Positions 29,942-41,256 of a stretch of 64,000 bases of DNA are shown piece by piece. Each line of letters begins with the position of its first letter. Within the stretch, counting starts at the first letter, position 1. The notes beneath the pieces are model-generated. The model made no database searches. It had not been told where the DNA came from and worked only from the letters and a program-made list of their open reading frames with translations. Source of the stretch: Pseudomonadota bacterium (GTDB lineage Bacteria; Myxococcota_A; Polyangia; Polyangiales; Polyangiaceae). The stretch is from assembly GCA_023423895.1 (NCBI GenBank), contig JAFAER010000058.1, positions 1 to 64,000 on the forward strand, in the 5' to 3' direction. The translations under genes and the position numbers were made by a program.

Positions 29942-29964
29942 AAGGGTAAGCCTTTGGGGTGATG
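29942..29964 (-). repeat. IS terminal inverted repeat, right
   Basis: The right terminal repeat of the element; see the left end for the match. Confidence 0.75.
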
Positions 29965-30073
29965 CGGCCGGCGCAGACCTCTGCTCGTCTGTCGACGGGG
30001 CCGGCGGTCGGTACGGCGAGAGCGGCTCTGCTCTCGTGAGCGCGCGGGCGGGGGGACACACCGGAGGTGGAGC

Positions 30074-31183
30074 ATGCGGCGGATTTCGACGTGTCTCGCG
30101 TTCATCGGGTTCTCACTCCTTGCAGCACCGGCGGCGGCTCATGACGACGACGACGATCGCGGGAGGCCGTCCTCACGTGATCGCGATCGTGATCGCGAAT
30201 GTGACGAGGTGAGCTTCATGGTCTCGCTGGATGGCGACGGGACAAGCGCACCGACGTGGCGCGTCGCCGGCACGCTGTGCCGTCCGAGAGGCCATCGCGA
30301 GCGGACCTTGCAGATCCTCATCCACGGGTCGACCTACAACCGGAGCTACTGGGACTTCTCGTTCATGCCGGACCGCTATTCGTACGTCCGCGATGCGAAC
30401 GCCGCCGGCTACGCGACCCTCGCCATCGATCGTCTCGGCTCCGGTGCGAGCGACAGGCCGCCGGGCGCGCTCGTCTCCGTGCAGGCGACGGCGAACACGG
30501 TCCACCAGATCGTCTCTGCCATCCGGGGCGGGAGCGCGTTCGACGGCCGAGGAGGACGCCTTCGCTTCGATCGCATCGTCCTCGTCGGTCACTCGTTCGG
30601 CGCAAACATCGCGTGGACCGAGGCCGGCACGTACGGCGACGTCGACGGCGTCATCCTCACGGCGATCTCGCACGACATGAACCCGCCCGGCGCGCCGCTC
30701 ACGCAGACCTACGCGTATCCGGCTGAGCTCGACCCTCTCTTCGCGAGCATCGGTCTTCCGCCTGGCTATCTCACGTCGATCCCGGGGCGTCGCGACGAGC
30801 TCTTCTATCACCTGCCGGGATCTTCCCAGCAGGTGATCGCGGTGGACGAAGCGACGAAGGACACGCTGCCCATCGGGGTGCTCTTCGATCAGTTCACGAC
30901 CTACGGGCTCACGCAGAACATCCATGTCCCCGTGCTCAACGTGGTCGGTAACTTCGACACACTCGCGTGTCAGCTCCCGTCGTGCACCGCTAGCGGGAGT
31001 ATCGCCAATGAAGGGAGCTTCTATCCGCCGGACGCTTGCTACAAGCAGGTGATCGTCCCGAACGCCGGGCACTCGCTGAACCTGCACATCAACGCGCCGT
31101 GGTGGTACGCGATCGCGCAAGACTGGGTCGACGACCACGTCGGTCGCGACAGCGACCATCGTCGCGGGTGTCGCCGCCGCTAA
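30074..31183 (+). CDS. Secreted alpha/beta hydrolase
   Basis: A 369-residue exported protein. The signal ends AAPAAAHDD, followed by a charged Asp/Arg stretch (DDDDDRGRPSSRDRDRDRE). The hydrolase fold is clear: oxyanion strand ILIHGSTYNRSYWDF, nucleophile GHSFGAN (VLVGHSFGANIAW), acid NFDTLACQ, and His in NAGHSLNLH. Extra Cys (LACQLPSC, DACYKQ) may form disulphides. The start ATG at 30074 has GGAGGTGGAGC upstream, a strong ribosome-binding site. It is right next to the IS right end (110 bp). Substrate unknown; esterase or haloalkane/epoxide-like activity are possibilities only. Confidence 0.85.
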   Translation: MRRISTCLAFIGFSLLAAPAAAHDDDDDRGRPSSRDRDRDRECDEVSFMVSLDGDGTSAPTWRVAGTLCRPRGHRERTLQILIHGSTYNRSYWDFSFMPDRYSYVRDANAAGYATLAIDRLGSGASDRPPGALVSVQATANTVHQIVSAIRGGSAFDGRGGRLRFDRIVLVGHSFGANIAWTEAGTYGDVDGVILTAISHDMNPPGAPLTQTYAYPAELDPLFASIGLPPGYLTSIPGRRDELFYHLPGSSQQVIAVDEATKDTLPIGVLFDQFTTYGLTQNIHVPVLNVVGNFDTLACQLPSCTASGSIANEGSFYPPDACYKQVIVPNAGHSLNLHINAPWWYAIAQDWVDDHVGRDSDHRRGCRRR

Positions 31184-31197
31184 CGTCGTGCGTCCGC

Positions 31198-31668
31198 TCA
31201 GGGGGGGAGCGGGCGCACCGAATGGCGCGCGATCGCCGCATCGATGGCGGCCTGGAACTCCTGGCGCTTCGTCGTCGGCTGAAGCTTGTTCGCCGCGGTG
31301 AGGTTCGAGACGGCAATCCCCATGGCCACGATGCGGGATCGCACGAGCACTCGGACCTCGCCGAAGCGGCGATAGTTGCGGGCGCCCCACTCGGAGATCG
31401 CGCGCCGGTAGGCCGAGTCGTACCCATCGATCGCGTCGAGGTCGATGAACAAATCCGGCTTCGAGCCCTTCGCGAGCACGAGGTCGACGCTCTGTTCGAT
31501 GAAGGTCACCATCGGCACCGTAGCGTGACCGAAGTACGTGAAGACGATCACGCCGAACACGGGCTGCGTGATGACGAGACGTCCGCGATCGGACTCCCAC
31601 GTCTCGGACGGGGCGGACGGAGGGGGTTGCACCTGCATGGACGTGATCTCCTTTCCGACCTCGCTCAT
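31198..31668 (-). CDS. Small SpoIIAA/STAS-like protein coupled to a kinase
   Basis: A 156-residue protein of no certain family. The pattern ITQPVFGVIVFTYFGHATVP, PDLFIDLDAIDGYDSAYR and VRVLVRSRIVAMGIAVSN alternates beta strands and helices like SpoIIAA/STAS domains. No canonical phosphorylated Ser motif is obvious. The start ATG at 31668 overlaps the kinase stop (ATGA, 4 bp). The tight coupling suggests it is the output partner or an accessory of the PAS histidine kinase; that is an inference. It is convergent with the hydrolase gene. Confidence 0.6.
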   Translation of the reverse strand: MSEVGKEITSMQVQPPPSAPSETWESDRGRLVITQPVFGVIVFTYFGHATVPMVTFIEQSVDLVLAKGSKPDLFIDLDAIDGYDSAYRRAISEWGARNYRRFGEVRVLVRSRIVAMGIAVSNLTAANKLQPTTKRQEFQAAIDAAIARHSVRPLPP

Positions 31669-33101
31669 GACGTGACTGGAAGAATGACGGTGAAGCTCGT
31701 TCCAGCCCCGAGCTCGCTGTCGACGTCGAGCTTGCCGCCCAGCGCCGTGACGAGGGCCTGACATATCGCGAGCCCGAGCCCCGTCCCGTTGCCCTTCGTC
31801 GTGAAGAACGGCTCGAAGATCCGCTGGATGTGCTCGGGCGCAATCCCGGGGCCGTTGTCGGAGACGGTGACGACGACGTGGGCGTGCCCCGAGCTCGCGA
31901 TGTCGAGCCACACCGTGTTCGTTTCCTCGTCGACCGAGTCGAATGCCTGGACCGCGTTGAAGAGGAGGTTGAGCAGGATCTGTCCGAGCCGCGCGGGATC
32001 GGTCTTGAGCGGCGGGACCCGACCGTATCGTCGGACGATCCGCGCGCGTCCGCGGATCTCGTGCATCGCGACGTTCACCGCGGACTCCAGGATCTCCTCG
32101 ACCACGACGGGCCAGCGGATCTCGGAGCGCGGTGTCGAGAAGGTGCGAAGATCGCGGACGATCTTGGCCACGTGCGCAAGCCCGTCGCGCGCGGCTTCGA
32201 GCGAGCGCTCGACGCTCCCGTCCGTGCCTCGCGGAAGCTTCCGGGCGAGGTTCTCGACGTTCATCGCGACGTAGGCGAGCGGATTGTTGATCTCGTGCGC
32301 AACGCCAGCGGCGAGCGTGCCGAGCGTCGTCATGCGATCGGCGAACGCAAGCGCCGCTTGCATCAGCTTTCGTTCCGTCGTGTCGCGTGCGAAGGAGAGC
32401 GTTGCGGGCGCGCCCTCGTACTCGATCGGCAGGCTGGAGATCTCGACGCTCACGACCTGACCGTCGGGACGGACGACGCGATACTCACGCGCCTCCCGCT
32501 GGGGCCCGGCCGCGAGCCCTCGCTCGACGTCCATGCGATCGTCGGGGTGGATGAACGTCGTCACCTCGCGATCGACGAGCTCCTCGAGCGGACGGCCGAG
32601 CAGAGCCTCGTGCGCGGGGTTCACGTAGAGGAACCGGCCGTCACGATGGACCGCGATCGCGTCCGGAGCCGCTTCGATGAGCTGCCGGAAGCGGCGCTCC
32701 GAACGACGCATCGCCTCGTCCGCGGCGCGTCGCTCGCGAATGTCGCGGATGAAGATGACGGTGGCTGGCTCGCCGTGCAACGACACGACGGACAGGGTGA
32801 GCTCCACGGGCACGTGCCCGCCGTCCTTGCGCAGCGCGGTCATCTCGATGGGAGATGGCACCGCGTCGGTGGACGCGGTCAGCTCGCGGAGCCGCTGCTG
32901 ATCGTCCGGCGTGAACGCGGTCGTCGGGGATGCCCCGACGAGCTCCGAGGCGTCCCAGCCGAGGATCTGCGTGGCTGCGTCGTTGGCGTAGACGGTGCGG
33001 GGCCCGCTGCCGTCGGCGAAGGTGAGGGCAAGGCCGACGCCGGCAGCCGAGGCTCCCTCGAGGAAGGCCTCTGCGATCGCACGGACCTCGTCGTCCCCCA
33101 T
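31665..33101 (-). CDS. PAS-PAS sensor histidine kinase
   Basis: A 478-residue soluble sensor kinase. Two PAS domains are visible: about 12-130 (TVYANDAATQILGWDASELV ... PVELTLSVVSLHGEPATVIF) and about 135-250 (RFLYVNPAHEALLGRPLEEL ... VSVEISSLPIEYEGAPATLS). The HisKA domain has the phosphorylated His in AAGVAHEINNPLAY and the ATPase has N box LLFNAVQAF, G1 VSDNGPGIAPEH, F box FEPFFTTK and G2 NGTGLGLAICQ. There is no receiver domain and no membrane segment, so it probably senses a cytoplasmic or redox/ligand signal. The start ATG at 33101 is followed by GDDEVRAI. It is coupled to the SpoIIAA-like gene. Confidence 0.92.
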   Translation of the reverse strand: MGDDEVRAIAEAFLEGASAAGVGLALTFADGSGPRTVYANDAATQILGWDASELVGASPTTAFTPDDQQRLRELTASTDAVPSPIEMTALRKDGGHVPVELTLSVVSLHGEPATVIFIRDIRERRAADEAMRRSERRFRQLIEAAPDAIAVHRDGRFLYVNPAHEALLGRPLEELVDREVTTFIHPDDRMDVERGLAAGPQREAREYRVVRPDGQVVSVEISSLPIEYEGAPATLSFARDTTERKLMQAALAFADRMTTLGTLAAGVAHEINNPLAYVAMNVENLARKLPRGTDGSVERSLEAARDGLAHVAKIVRDLRTFSTPRSEIRWPVVVEEILESAVNVAMHEIRGRARIVRRYGRVPPLKTDPARLGQILLNLLFNAVQAFDSVDEETNTVWLDIASSGHAHVVVTVSDNGPGIAPEHIQRIFEPFFTTKGNGTGLGLAICQALVTALGGKLDVDSELGAGTSFTVILPVTS

Positions 33102-33236
33102 GAGACTGCTGAGTCTAAGCGATTCTGGTGTTTCCGACGATTCTCCTGCGAACGAAGCGGCGGGATGTAGGCGTGGAGGGGGGCGAGCGACGCAGGCTCC
33201 GCGCATTGTGCCAGCGAACCTGGTAAATCGAGGACG

Positions 33237-34154
33237 ATGTCGCGTCGCCTTTTGTTCACGATCCCCTCGTATGCCTACATGGAGCCGTCGTTCCTCGCGG
33301 CCGGCGACTTCGAGCGGGGCGAGATCGAACGAAAGAACTTCCCGGACGGCGAGCGCTACCTCCGCATCCTCCCCGACCTCTACGCTCGCGACGTGGTGCT
33401 CCTCGGCGGAACGCCCGCGGACAGCGACTGGCTCGACGTGTTCGATCTCGCGTGTGGGATCGCACGCGGCGGCGCCCGTTCGCTCTCGATCGTCATGCCG
33501 TACTTCGGCTACTCGACGATGGAGCGCGCGGTGAAGCCGGGCGAGGTCGTCGTCGCCAAGACCCGTGCACGCCTGCTCTCGGCGATCCCCGCGCCCGAGG
33601 GCGGTACACACCTCTTCCTGTTCGATTTGCACACGGACGGCATCGAGTTCTACCTCGACGACCGCATCCTCTCCCGGCACGTCTACGGCGCGCCGATCGT
33701 CACGAAGAAGATCGCCGAGAAGATGGCCGGCCGGCCGTTCGTCCTCGGTGCCTGCGACGCCGGCCGCGCGAAGTGGGTCCAGAGCCTTGCGCGCGATCTC
33801 AAGGTGGAGCCCGCGTTCGTCTACAAGCAACGCGACGACGGGGGGACGTCCGTCACCGGGATCAACGCCGACGTGAAGGGCAGGGAGGTCGTCGTCTACG
33901 ATGACATGATCCGGACGGGATCCTCGCTCATCCAGGCCGGGAAGGCTTATCTCGCGGCCGGCGCGACCAAGGTGCACGCGATCGCGAGCCACCTCGTCCT
34001 CCCGGGGGAGTCCTACGAAAAGCTCCGCGCGAGCGGCGTGTTCGCAACTGTGATGGGCACCGACTCGCATCCCGGCTGCCAGAAGCTTCCGAAAGAGGAC
34101 GTCATCGCGATCGCCCCGCGGATCGTCGACTGCCTCGATGCGGCGGGGCACTGA
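33237..34154 (+). CDS. PRPP synthase-like phosphoribosyl transferase family protein
   Basis: A 305-residue protein like ribose-phosphate pyrophosphokinase (makes PRPP from ribose-5-phosphate and ATP). It has FTIPSYAYMEPSFLAAGDFE, NFPDGERYLRI, MPYFGYSTMERAVKPGE and the PRPP loop VVVYDDMIRTGSSLIQAG. It is divergent: the class I motif DLHxxQxxGFF reads FDLHTDGIEFYLDD, the loop has DDMIRTG where DDxIDTGGT is usual, and the PDxGG motif reads CDAGRAKW. This resembles the diverged plant class II-type enzymes, so Mg/phosphate-regulated main PRPP synthase is unlikely to be this copy. The ATG at 33237 is preceded by a GAGGACG purine run. The next gene begins 3 bp after its stop. Confidence 0.8.
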   Translation: MSRRLLFTIPSYAYMEPSFLAAGDFERGEIERKNFPDGERYLRILPDLYARDVVLLGGTPADSDWLDVFDLACGIARGGARSLSIVMPYFGYSTMERAVKPGEVVVAKTRARLLSAIPAPEGGTHLFLFDLHTDGIEFYLDDRILSRHVYGAPIVTKKIAEKMAGRPFVLGACDAGRAKWVQSLARDLKVEPAFVYKQRDDGGTSVTGINADVKGREVVVYDDMIRTGSSLIQAGKAYLAAGATKVHAIASHLVLPGESYEKLRASGVFATVMGTDSHPGCQKLPKEDVIAIAPRIVDCLDAAGH

Positions 34155-34157
34155 GCC

Positions 34158-35177
34158 GTGCGCTCGTCTTCCGTGAGAGCCGCGCTCTTCCTCGCGGCGC
34201 TCGTGGCGGCCGGCTGTTCGCGGACCCCGCCGCCCAGTGGCGAGCCGCGCGAGCCGCAGGCTTCCGGAAAGGGAGGAGAGGCCATTGCGATCGCGACCGC
34301 GGACGCTGCGGCGCCAGCTCCGACCGCAGCCACGCCGCCCGGAGCATCGAGCTGCACGACCGTTGACGGGGGAGGCGGGCCCGCGTGTTTCCGTTTCGCC
34401 ACCGCCGAGGACGCGTTCCGTTGGGTCCTCGCGCGGGAACCGCACGTGATCGGCGTCGGGGAGGCGCACGCGCAGCGCGGTACGGAGAACATCGCGTCGT
34501 CGACGAAGCGCTTCACGGACGCGTTCTTGCCGCTTCTCGCCGCTCGCTCGAGCGACGTCGTGGTCGAGCTCTGGGCTCCCGATCCCAAGTGCGTGAAAGA
34601 GGTGAAGCAGGTCGCGACCGCGCAGAAGCCCGTGACCGAGGCCCAGGCGGAGACGAACCAGAACGAATACGTCACGCTCGGGACGAAGGCGAAGGCGGCG
34701 GGCATGACGCCGTGGTTGCTCCGTCCGACGTGCGACGACTTCGCGATGCTCGCCGACGCGGGCGCCGACAGCATCGGCGCGATGCTCGGGCTCGTGAAGC
34801 GGCTCACGCAGGCGAAGGTCGCTCAGCTCTATGCGCGCAATCGCGCCGACGGAGGCGCTCAGCCGAAGACCGTGGTCGCCTACGGCGGCGCGCTCCACAA
34901 CGACCTCACGCCGCCGGACTCGACCAGGGAGTACAGCTTCGGTCCCGAGCTCGATCGATTGACCGAGGGGCGCTACGTGGAGCTCGATCTCATCGTCCCC
35001 GAGTACGTCAAGAACACGCCGACCTGGGAGAAGCTCCCGTGGTACGCCTCGTTCGAGGCCGATCGCGCTGCGGGCGGCGCCTCCGGTGACCAGGCGACGC
35101 TCTACGTCGTCGGCGAACGTTCCTTCGTGCTCGTGTTCCCGCGCTCCACCGCGCCCGCCGCGCCCGCCGCGAAGTGA
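34158..35177 (+). CDS. ChaN/TraB-like lipoprotein
   Basis: A 339-residue lipoprotein (lipobox ALVAAGC after a short signal; GTG start at 34158, 3 bp after the previous stop). After an Ala/Pro/Thr linker a domain with HVIGVGEAHAQRGTE appears: the G-E-x-H motif is characteristic of the ChaN/TraB/EreA superfamily of haem-binding or metal-dependent peptidase-type folds. Further pieces are VVVELWAPDPK, WLLRPTCDDFAML and YGGALHNDLTPP. The two motifs (GExH and the later GGALHN) may hold a metal. It could bind haem or cleave a peptide; neither can be shown here. The tight spacing with the PRPP synthase-like gene suggests co-expression, though the functional link is obscure. Confidence 0.65.
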   Translation: MRSSSVRAALFLAALVAAGCSRTPPPSGEPREPQASGKGGEAIAIATADAAAPAPTAATPPGASSCTTVDGGGGPACFRFATAEDAFRWVLAREPHVIGVGEAHAQRGTENIASSTKRFTDAFLPLLAARSSDVVVELWAPDPKCVKEVKQVATAQKPVTEAQAETNQNEYVTLGTKAKAAGMTPWLLRPTCDDFAMLADAGADSIGAMLGLVKRLTQAKVAQLYARNRADGGAQPKTVVAYGGALHNDLTPPDSTREYSFGPELDRLTEGRYVELDLIVPEYVKNTPTWEKLPWYASFEADRAAGGASGDQATLYVVGERSFVLVFPRSTAPAAPAAK

Positions 35178-35388
35178 TCTGATCCGCTCGCGAGGTCGGC
35201 GCCCTCGCGAGCGTCGCGAGACACGCTCGAGCCTGCAGTGCGACATCGGCCGTCGCATCGGCTCCGCTTCGCGTGCAAGGAGGCATGTCGAGGCGGCTCG
35301 GTGGACGGTCATCGCCGTCGAGCCGCGCGCTCGGCGCAAGCAGGGGTTGAAAGGAGCGCCCGGATGCTGGACGCTTGCAGCCTCGAAC

Positions 35389-37943
<2,555 letters not shown>

Positions 37944-37947
<4 letters not shown>

Positions 37948-38342
37948 GCCGCGCTCCTCGGCAAGAGGTCGTCGAGGAGCTCGAACATCCTCATCTCTTC
38001 GGTGCCGACTCGTCCGTCGGCGGCGATCGCGCGGAGCGCCGCATGGCGGACCGCGTCGGCGACCGCCGGCGGGACGCTCGTCGGGTCGACGTCCTCCGGA
38101 ACGGGTGGACGGGAGAGCAGCCCGGCGACATCGGCTTCGTCGTTCACGTCGAGCTCGCGTGCGAGATCGGTGAGGAAGCGGCGTTCTGCGTCGGCGACCT
38201 CGAGATCGGCCCACAAGAACGAGGCGGCGAAGCGGAGCACCTGACGCCGGTCGGCGAACGACAGGCGCGGATCGGCGAAGGACGGATGCCCGTCGGTGAA
38301 GGGGACCGGGGATGCGGGGGTGGAAAACGCGGCTGTGACCAT
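37944..38342 (-). CDS. TerB-like protein
   Basis: A 132-residue cytoplasmic protein whose main region is a TerB-like helical domain (LRFAASFLWADLEVADAERR, FLTDLARELDVND, AVRHAALRAIAADGRVGTEE, MRMFELLDDLLPR), a fold found in tellurite resistance and stress proteins and often linked to metal binding by acidic residues. The start ATG at 38342 gives MVTAAFSTPAS. Its stop (37944-37946) overlaps that of glgP (37945-37947), both convergent. No other ter gene is present, so a tellurite role is unlikely. Confidence 0.75.
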
Positions 38343-38512
38343 GACGTTCTGCCCCAGCAGCGCGCATGCCACGCTCGACCTGCGGGAATCGCGCGGCTTT
38401 CGTGCTGCTCGCGCTGGCCTGGGCCAGCCCGGGCCTGGCCCGGGCCACCTTCCGCGCTGGCCTCTCGATTGCTGCATGTTCTCTCGAAAGGTCGAACCAG
38501 GAGCCAGAGCCC

Positions 38513-39115
38513 ATGTCGCTGCCGAAGATCATCCTCGTCCCCACCGACTTCGGTGAGCCCTCCGAAGCCGCTCTCGACACGGCCATCGCATACGCGAAGG
38601 TGTTCGGCTCCGAGATCGTCCTCATGCACGCGTACGAGATCCCGATCGTCGGCTTCCCGGATGGCGCCGTCGTCGCCACCGCGGAGCTGACGTCGCGGCT
38701 TCTCGAAGGCGCGCAGGCGGGGCTCGATCGGCAGATCCAGAGCCGGCAGGGCCACGGTGTGACGATCCGTGGAATGATCAAGCAGGGCGACGCGTACCGG
38801 ATGGTGAACGAGGCCGCGGAGGAGGTCGGCGCCGGGCTCATCGCGCTCGGTACCCACGGCCGCAAGGGGCTCTCGCGCGCCTTGATCGGGAGCGTCGCCG
38901 AGAAGGTGGTCCGGACGGCGCGCGTTCCGGTGCTCACGGTGCACCCGGGGGACGTCGTCAAAGCCGAAATCGGCCGGCGCGAGGGCGTCGTCGCCGCCGA
39001 GCAGCGCGGCCGCGAGGCCATCGCGCCGCCGCCGGCGGCTGTCTCGACCGCGCCCGTCTCGACGCGCAGCCCGCAGAGCGGACGCGATCTACCGACGCCG
39101 TTGAGCCATCGCTGA
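38513..39115 (+). CDS. Universal stress protein
   Basis: A 200-residue UspA-fold protein, with a single domain (about 1-145) and a Pro/Ala/Ser-rich tail. It starts MSLPKIILVPTDFGEPSEAA and carries the ATP-binding type signature GTHGRKGLSRALIGSVAEKV (G-x-H-G-x(6-9)-G-S). The ATG at 38513 has AGGAG 10 bases upstream. The Pro-rich tail is longer than normal. It is convergent with the MshEN-type gene, 20 bp apart. Confidence 0.88.
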   Translation: MSLPKIILVPTDFGEPSEAALDTAIAYAKVFGSEIVLMHAYEIPIVGFPDGAVVATAELTSRLLEGAQAGLDRQIQSRQGHGVTIRGMIKQGDAYRMVNEAAEEVGAGLIALGTHGRKGLSRALIGSVAEKVVRTARVPVLTVHPGDVVKAEIGRREGVVAAEQRGREAIAPPPAAVSTAPVSTRSPQSGRDLPTPLSHR

Positions 39116-39135
39116 CGTCTGGAGGCGTTCGCCGG

Positions 39136-40758
39136 CTACCGTCGGGTGCGGACGATGCGCGCGAAGGCCTCGCCGGCGGCGCGGGCGAGCTCCTCGAGTC
39201 GGCGTGTGCTGAGCATCGTGTCGCCGAGCTCGTCTGCGACGATGATGACGGCCGTCTTGCCGCTCACGCGGATCGGCACGGCCGCGACGTCGCGGCTCGG
39301 GCTCTGGAGGACGCGAAGAAGCGGCGCGTGGACGTCGTCCTGCCGAATGGGCCCGAGATAGAGATCCTCGCGCACGGCGCGATCGAAGATGCTGTTCGAA
39401 TCCAGTGGGATCAGCACCGACTGGAGCGCGGCGCGGTCGGCGAGCTCGGGAGTCCCCGCCCACCCCAGGTAGCCGCCCTTCTTCACGACGAAGAGCGCAA
39501 CCTTCAGCGCCACCATGCGCGCGCCCGTGAGCACGAGCTCGAGGACTTCGTCCCGCGAGCCGGCATTTCGGAGCGCGGCCAGAACGCCGTGCATCTCTGC
39601 GAAGGGGAGCTGTGGAGCGAACGCCGCGAACCCGGACGCGCCCGGGAGAGGGGGCGGCCCGGGGATGAAGGAACCTGCCGGCTGACCAGCGGCTGGGAGT
39701 GAGACACCGCGTGACGGCGTTCGTTCGACGACATCGCGAAGGTTCGTCGTGTCGATCGCGTAGCCTTCGCCGAGACTGTTTGCAGCAGGACGGGCAGGCG
39801 CCGCCAAACGCTGCGTCCTGTTGCGAGGAGGATGCGGCATTGCCGGGTGCACGGTCTTGCGCGTGAGCGGGATCGGGATCTCCGACCCGTAGCCGCTCTG
39901 CGGAGGATCCGAGGCGGGAGCGCGTCGATGTGTGGTCTCGCGGAGGACGTGGACGGGCGTACCCCACGGTGGTGTTCGGATGCGTGCCGGGGGCGGCGGA
40001 TACGGCTGCGGCGGGGGCGGCGGCACGGAGTCGGGCTCGAGGACGAGCCCTGCGCCAGCCGGCGCAGCTTGACCGGCTTCACGCGCAGAGCCCTCGCGCT
40101 GTACCGGCAGCGACCGGGAAAGCTCGGGGAGGGGCGGGGGAACCGTCGCAGGCCTGGCTCCCGCTCGTGCGTCCGTGCGTGCGGGGAAGCTGTTGGCCCA
40201 GCCCTCGCGCGTGTCGATCGCACGCGCGCTGGGCCGCGAGTCGTACAGCTCACCGTCAGCGGCGCGCGCGGCTTCCTGAAAGCGCGCTGCGAGGGACGGC
40301 GCCGGAATCGAGCCGCGATGCTCGGGCGAGGACATCCGGAGCCGCCGCAACGCCTCTTCGAGCGCCGCGAGCGGCGCCCGGATGGCGCGGACCGGAGCGC
40401 CGAGGTGGAATGCGATCTCGTTCGCGGGATGCGGATCGGAAGGATCGGCAACGACGACGTCGATCGTGTTCGTGATGGCGTCCCGTCGTACGGGGATCGC
40501 CAGGAGGCGAGCGCAGAGACCTTGCGGCAGACGCTCGACCAGCTCCAGGAGCGGGACGACCTGACGGAGAAAGGGCGCCTCGTTGCTCGCGCGCGCGAGA
40601 TACCGCGCGAGGACGTCCGGGCTGACGGTTCCGGAGTCGACGAGCGATTGGAGCAGCGGAACGCCCCCGTTCACGGACGCAAACAGCGCTTCTGCGACCT
40701 TCCGGGGCGGCGCCACCTCTTCGAGAAGAAGCGCCTTCGTCAGCTGGTCGGCTGCCAC
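39136..40758 (-). CDS. MshEN-domain protein with GAF-like C-terminal domain
   Basis: A 540-residue protein with three parts. The first 140 residues form a GspE/PilB-type N-terminal (MshEN) domain (VSPDVLARYLARASNEAPFL, LLAIPVRRDAITNTIDVVVA, NEIAFHLGAPVRAIRAPLAA), found on type II secretion and type IV pilus ATPases and known in related proteins to bind cyclic di-GMP. A 250-residue Pro/Arg linker follows. The C-terminal 150 residues resemble a GAF-like domain (GVLAALRNAGSRDEVLELVL, ALKVALFVVKKGGYLGWAG, VIIVADELGDTMLSTRRLEE). There is no ATPase domain, so it is not itself a motor. The start is a GTG at 40758. Function in pilus or motility control is inference. Confidence 0.7.
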   Translation of the reverse strand: MAADQLTKALLLEEVAPPRKVAEALFASVNGGVPLLQSLVDSGTVSPDVLARYLARASNEAPFLRQVVPLLELVERLPQGLCARLLAIPVRRDAITNTIDVVVADPSDPHPANEIAFHLGAPVRAIRAPLAALEEALRRLRMSSPEHRGSIPAPSLAARFQEAARAADGELYDSRPSARAIDTREGWANSFPARTDARAGARPATVPPPLPELSRSLPVQREGSAREAGQAAPAGAGLVLEPDSVPPPPPQPYPPPPARIRTPPWGTPVHVLRETTHRRAPASDPPQSGYGSEIPIPLTRKTVHPAMPHPPRNRTQRLAAPARPAANSLGEGYAIDTTNLRDVVERTPSRGVSLPAAGQPAGSFIPGPPPLPGASGFAAFAPQLPFAEMHGVLAALRNAGSRDEVLELVLTGARMVALKVALFVVKKGGYLGWAGTPELADRAALQSVLIPLDSNSIFDRAVREDLYLGPIRQDDVHAPLLRVLQSPSRDVAAVPIRVSGKTAVIIVADELGDTMLSTRRLEELARAAGEAFARIVRTRR

Positions 40759-40862
40759 GTGGCCAATCTACCAGCCAAATCGAAAGAGTGCGCGGCCCGT
40801 GATCGCGCTTTTGGACGCGTCGCGGGTCGTCGCTCGGCGGACGGCGGGCGGGGGAAGGCAGG

Positions 40863-41168
40863 TCACTTCTTCTCGAACTGGAAGACGACCTCGCTCTTCC
40901 GAACGAGACCGAGCTGCTCCCGCGCGATCCGCTCGACCGCGGCGGGATTGTCGCGGAGGTCTTTCACTTCGGTCCGGAGCCGCGCCACATCGCGCCGCAG
41001 CTCGGTGTTCTCGGCCTCGACGTCCCGCAGCTCTTTCTCCAGGGCGCGCATGCGCGGCATGCCCTGCGGCTCGAGGACCAGCACCGGGACCGCGATGAGC
41101 GAGACCGTGAGGACTGCGAGCGGCAGACCACGGAGCCAGGCAGTTTCGGACGCCGAACGATCGGACAC
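40863..41168 (-). CDS. ftsB: FtsB/DivIC-type septum formation protein
   Basis: A 101-residue membrane protein with one TM helix (about 12-33, LPLAVLTVSLIAVPVLVL) followed by a coiled coil (MRALEKELRDVEAENTELRR DVARL) and a C-terminal ERIAREQLGLVRKSEVVFQF stretch typical of FtsB/DivIC (septum formation initiator). It joins the divisome linking FtsL and FtsQ. The start is a GTG at 41168. It is leftward and adjacent to the MshEN gene. It is divergent from gatB. Confidence 0.85.
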   Translation of the reverse strand: MSDRSASETAWLRGLPLAVLTVSLIAVPVLVLEPQGMPRMRALEKELRDVEAENTELRRDVARLRTEVKDLRDNPAAVERIAREQLGLVRKSEVVFQFEKK

Positions 41169-41256
41169 GATGGAGCAGCCAGGCTAATCCGCCGCGCCGC
41201 GGATGGAAAAGTTCCGGGACAAACGCCAGCGCGGCCCCTGCTAGGCTAGCCGCGTC

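Larger units (their letters stand above)
28420..29964 (-). mobile_element. IS4-family insertion sequence
   Basis: A 1545-bp element with one transposase gene on the minus strand. The ends are imperfect inverted repeats: the left begins CTTCACCCTTTGGGCTTACC (28420) and the right, read inward on the other strand, begins CATCACCCCAAAGGCTTACC (29964). They share 18 of 23 terminal bases, and a further weaker similarity continues about 20 bp inside (GTCGG...GGA). I found no matching target-site duplication in the 15 bp either side, so the copy may be old or one flank rearranged. The transposase stop codon lies inside the left end. Confidence 0.85.

Noticed and set aside
28420..29964. Target-site duplication flanking the IS
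   Set aside because: I compared about 15 bp on each side and found no direct repeat of 8-12 bp.
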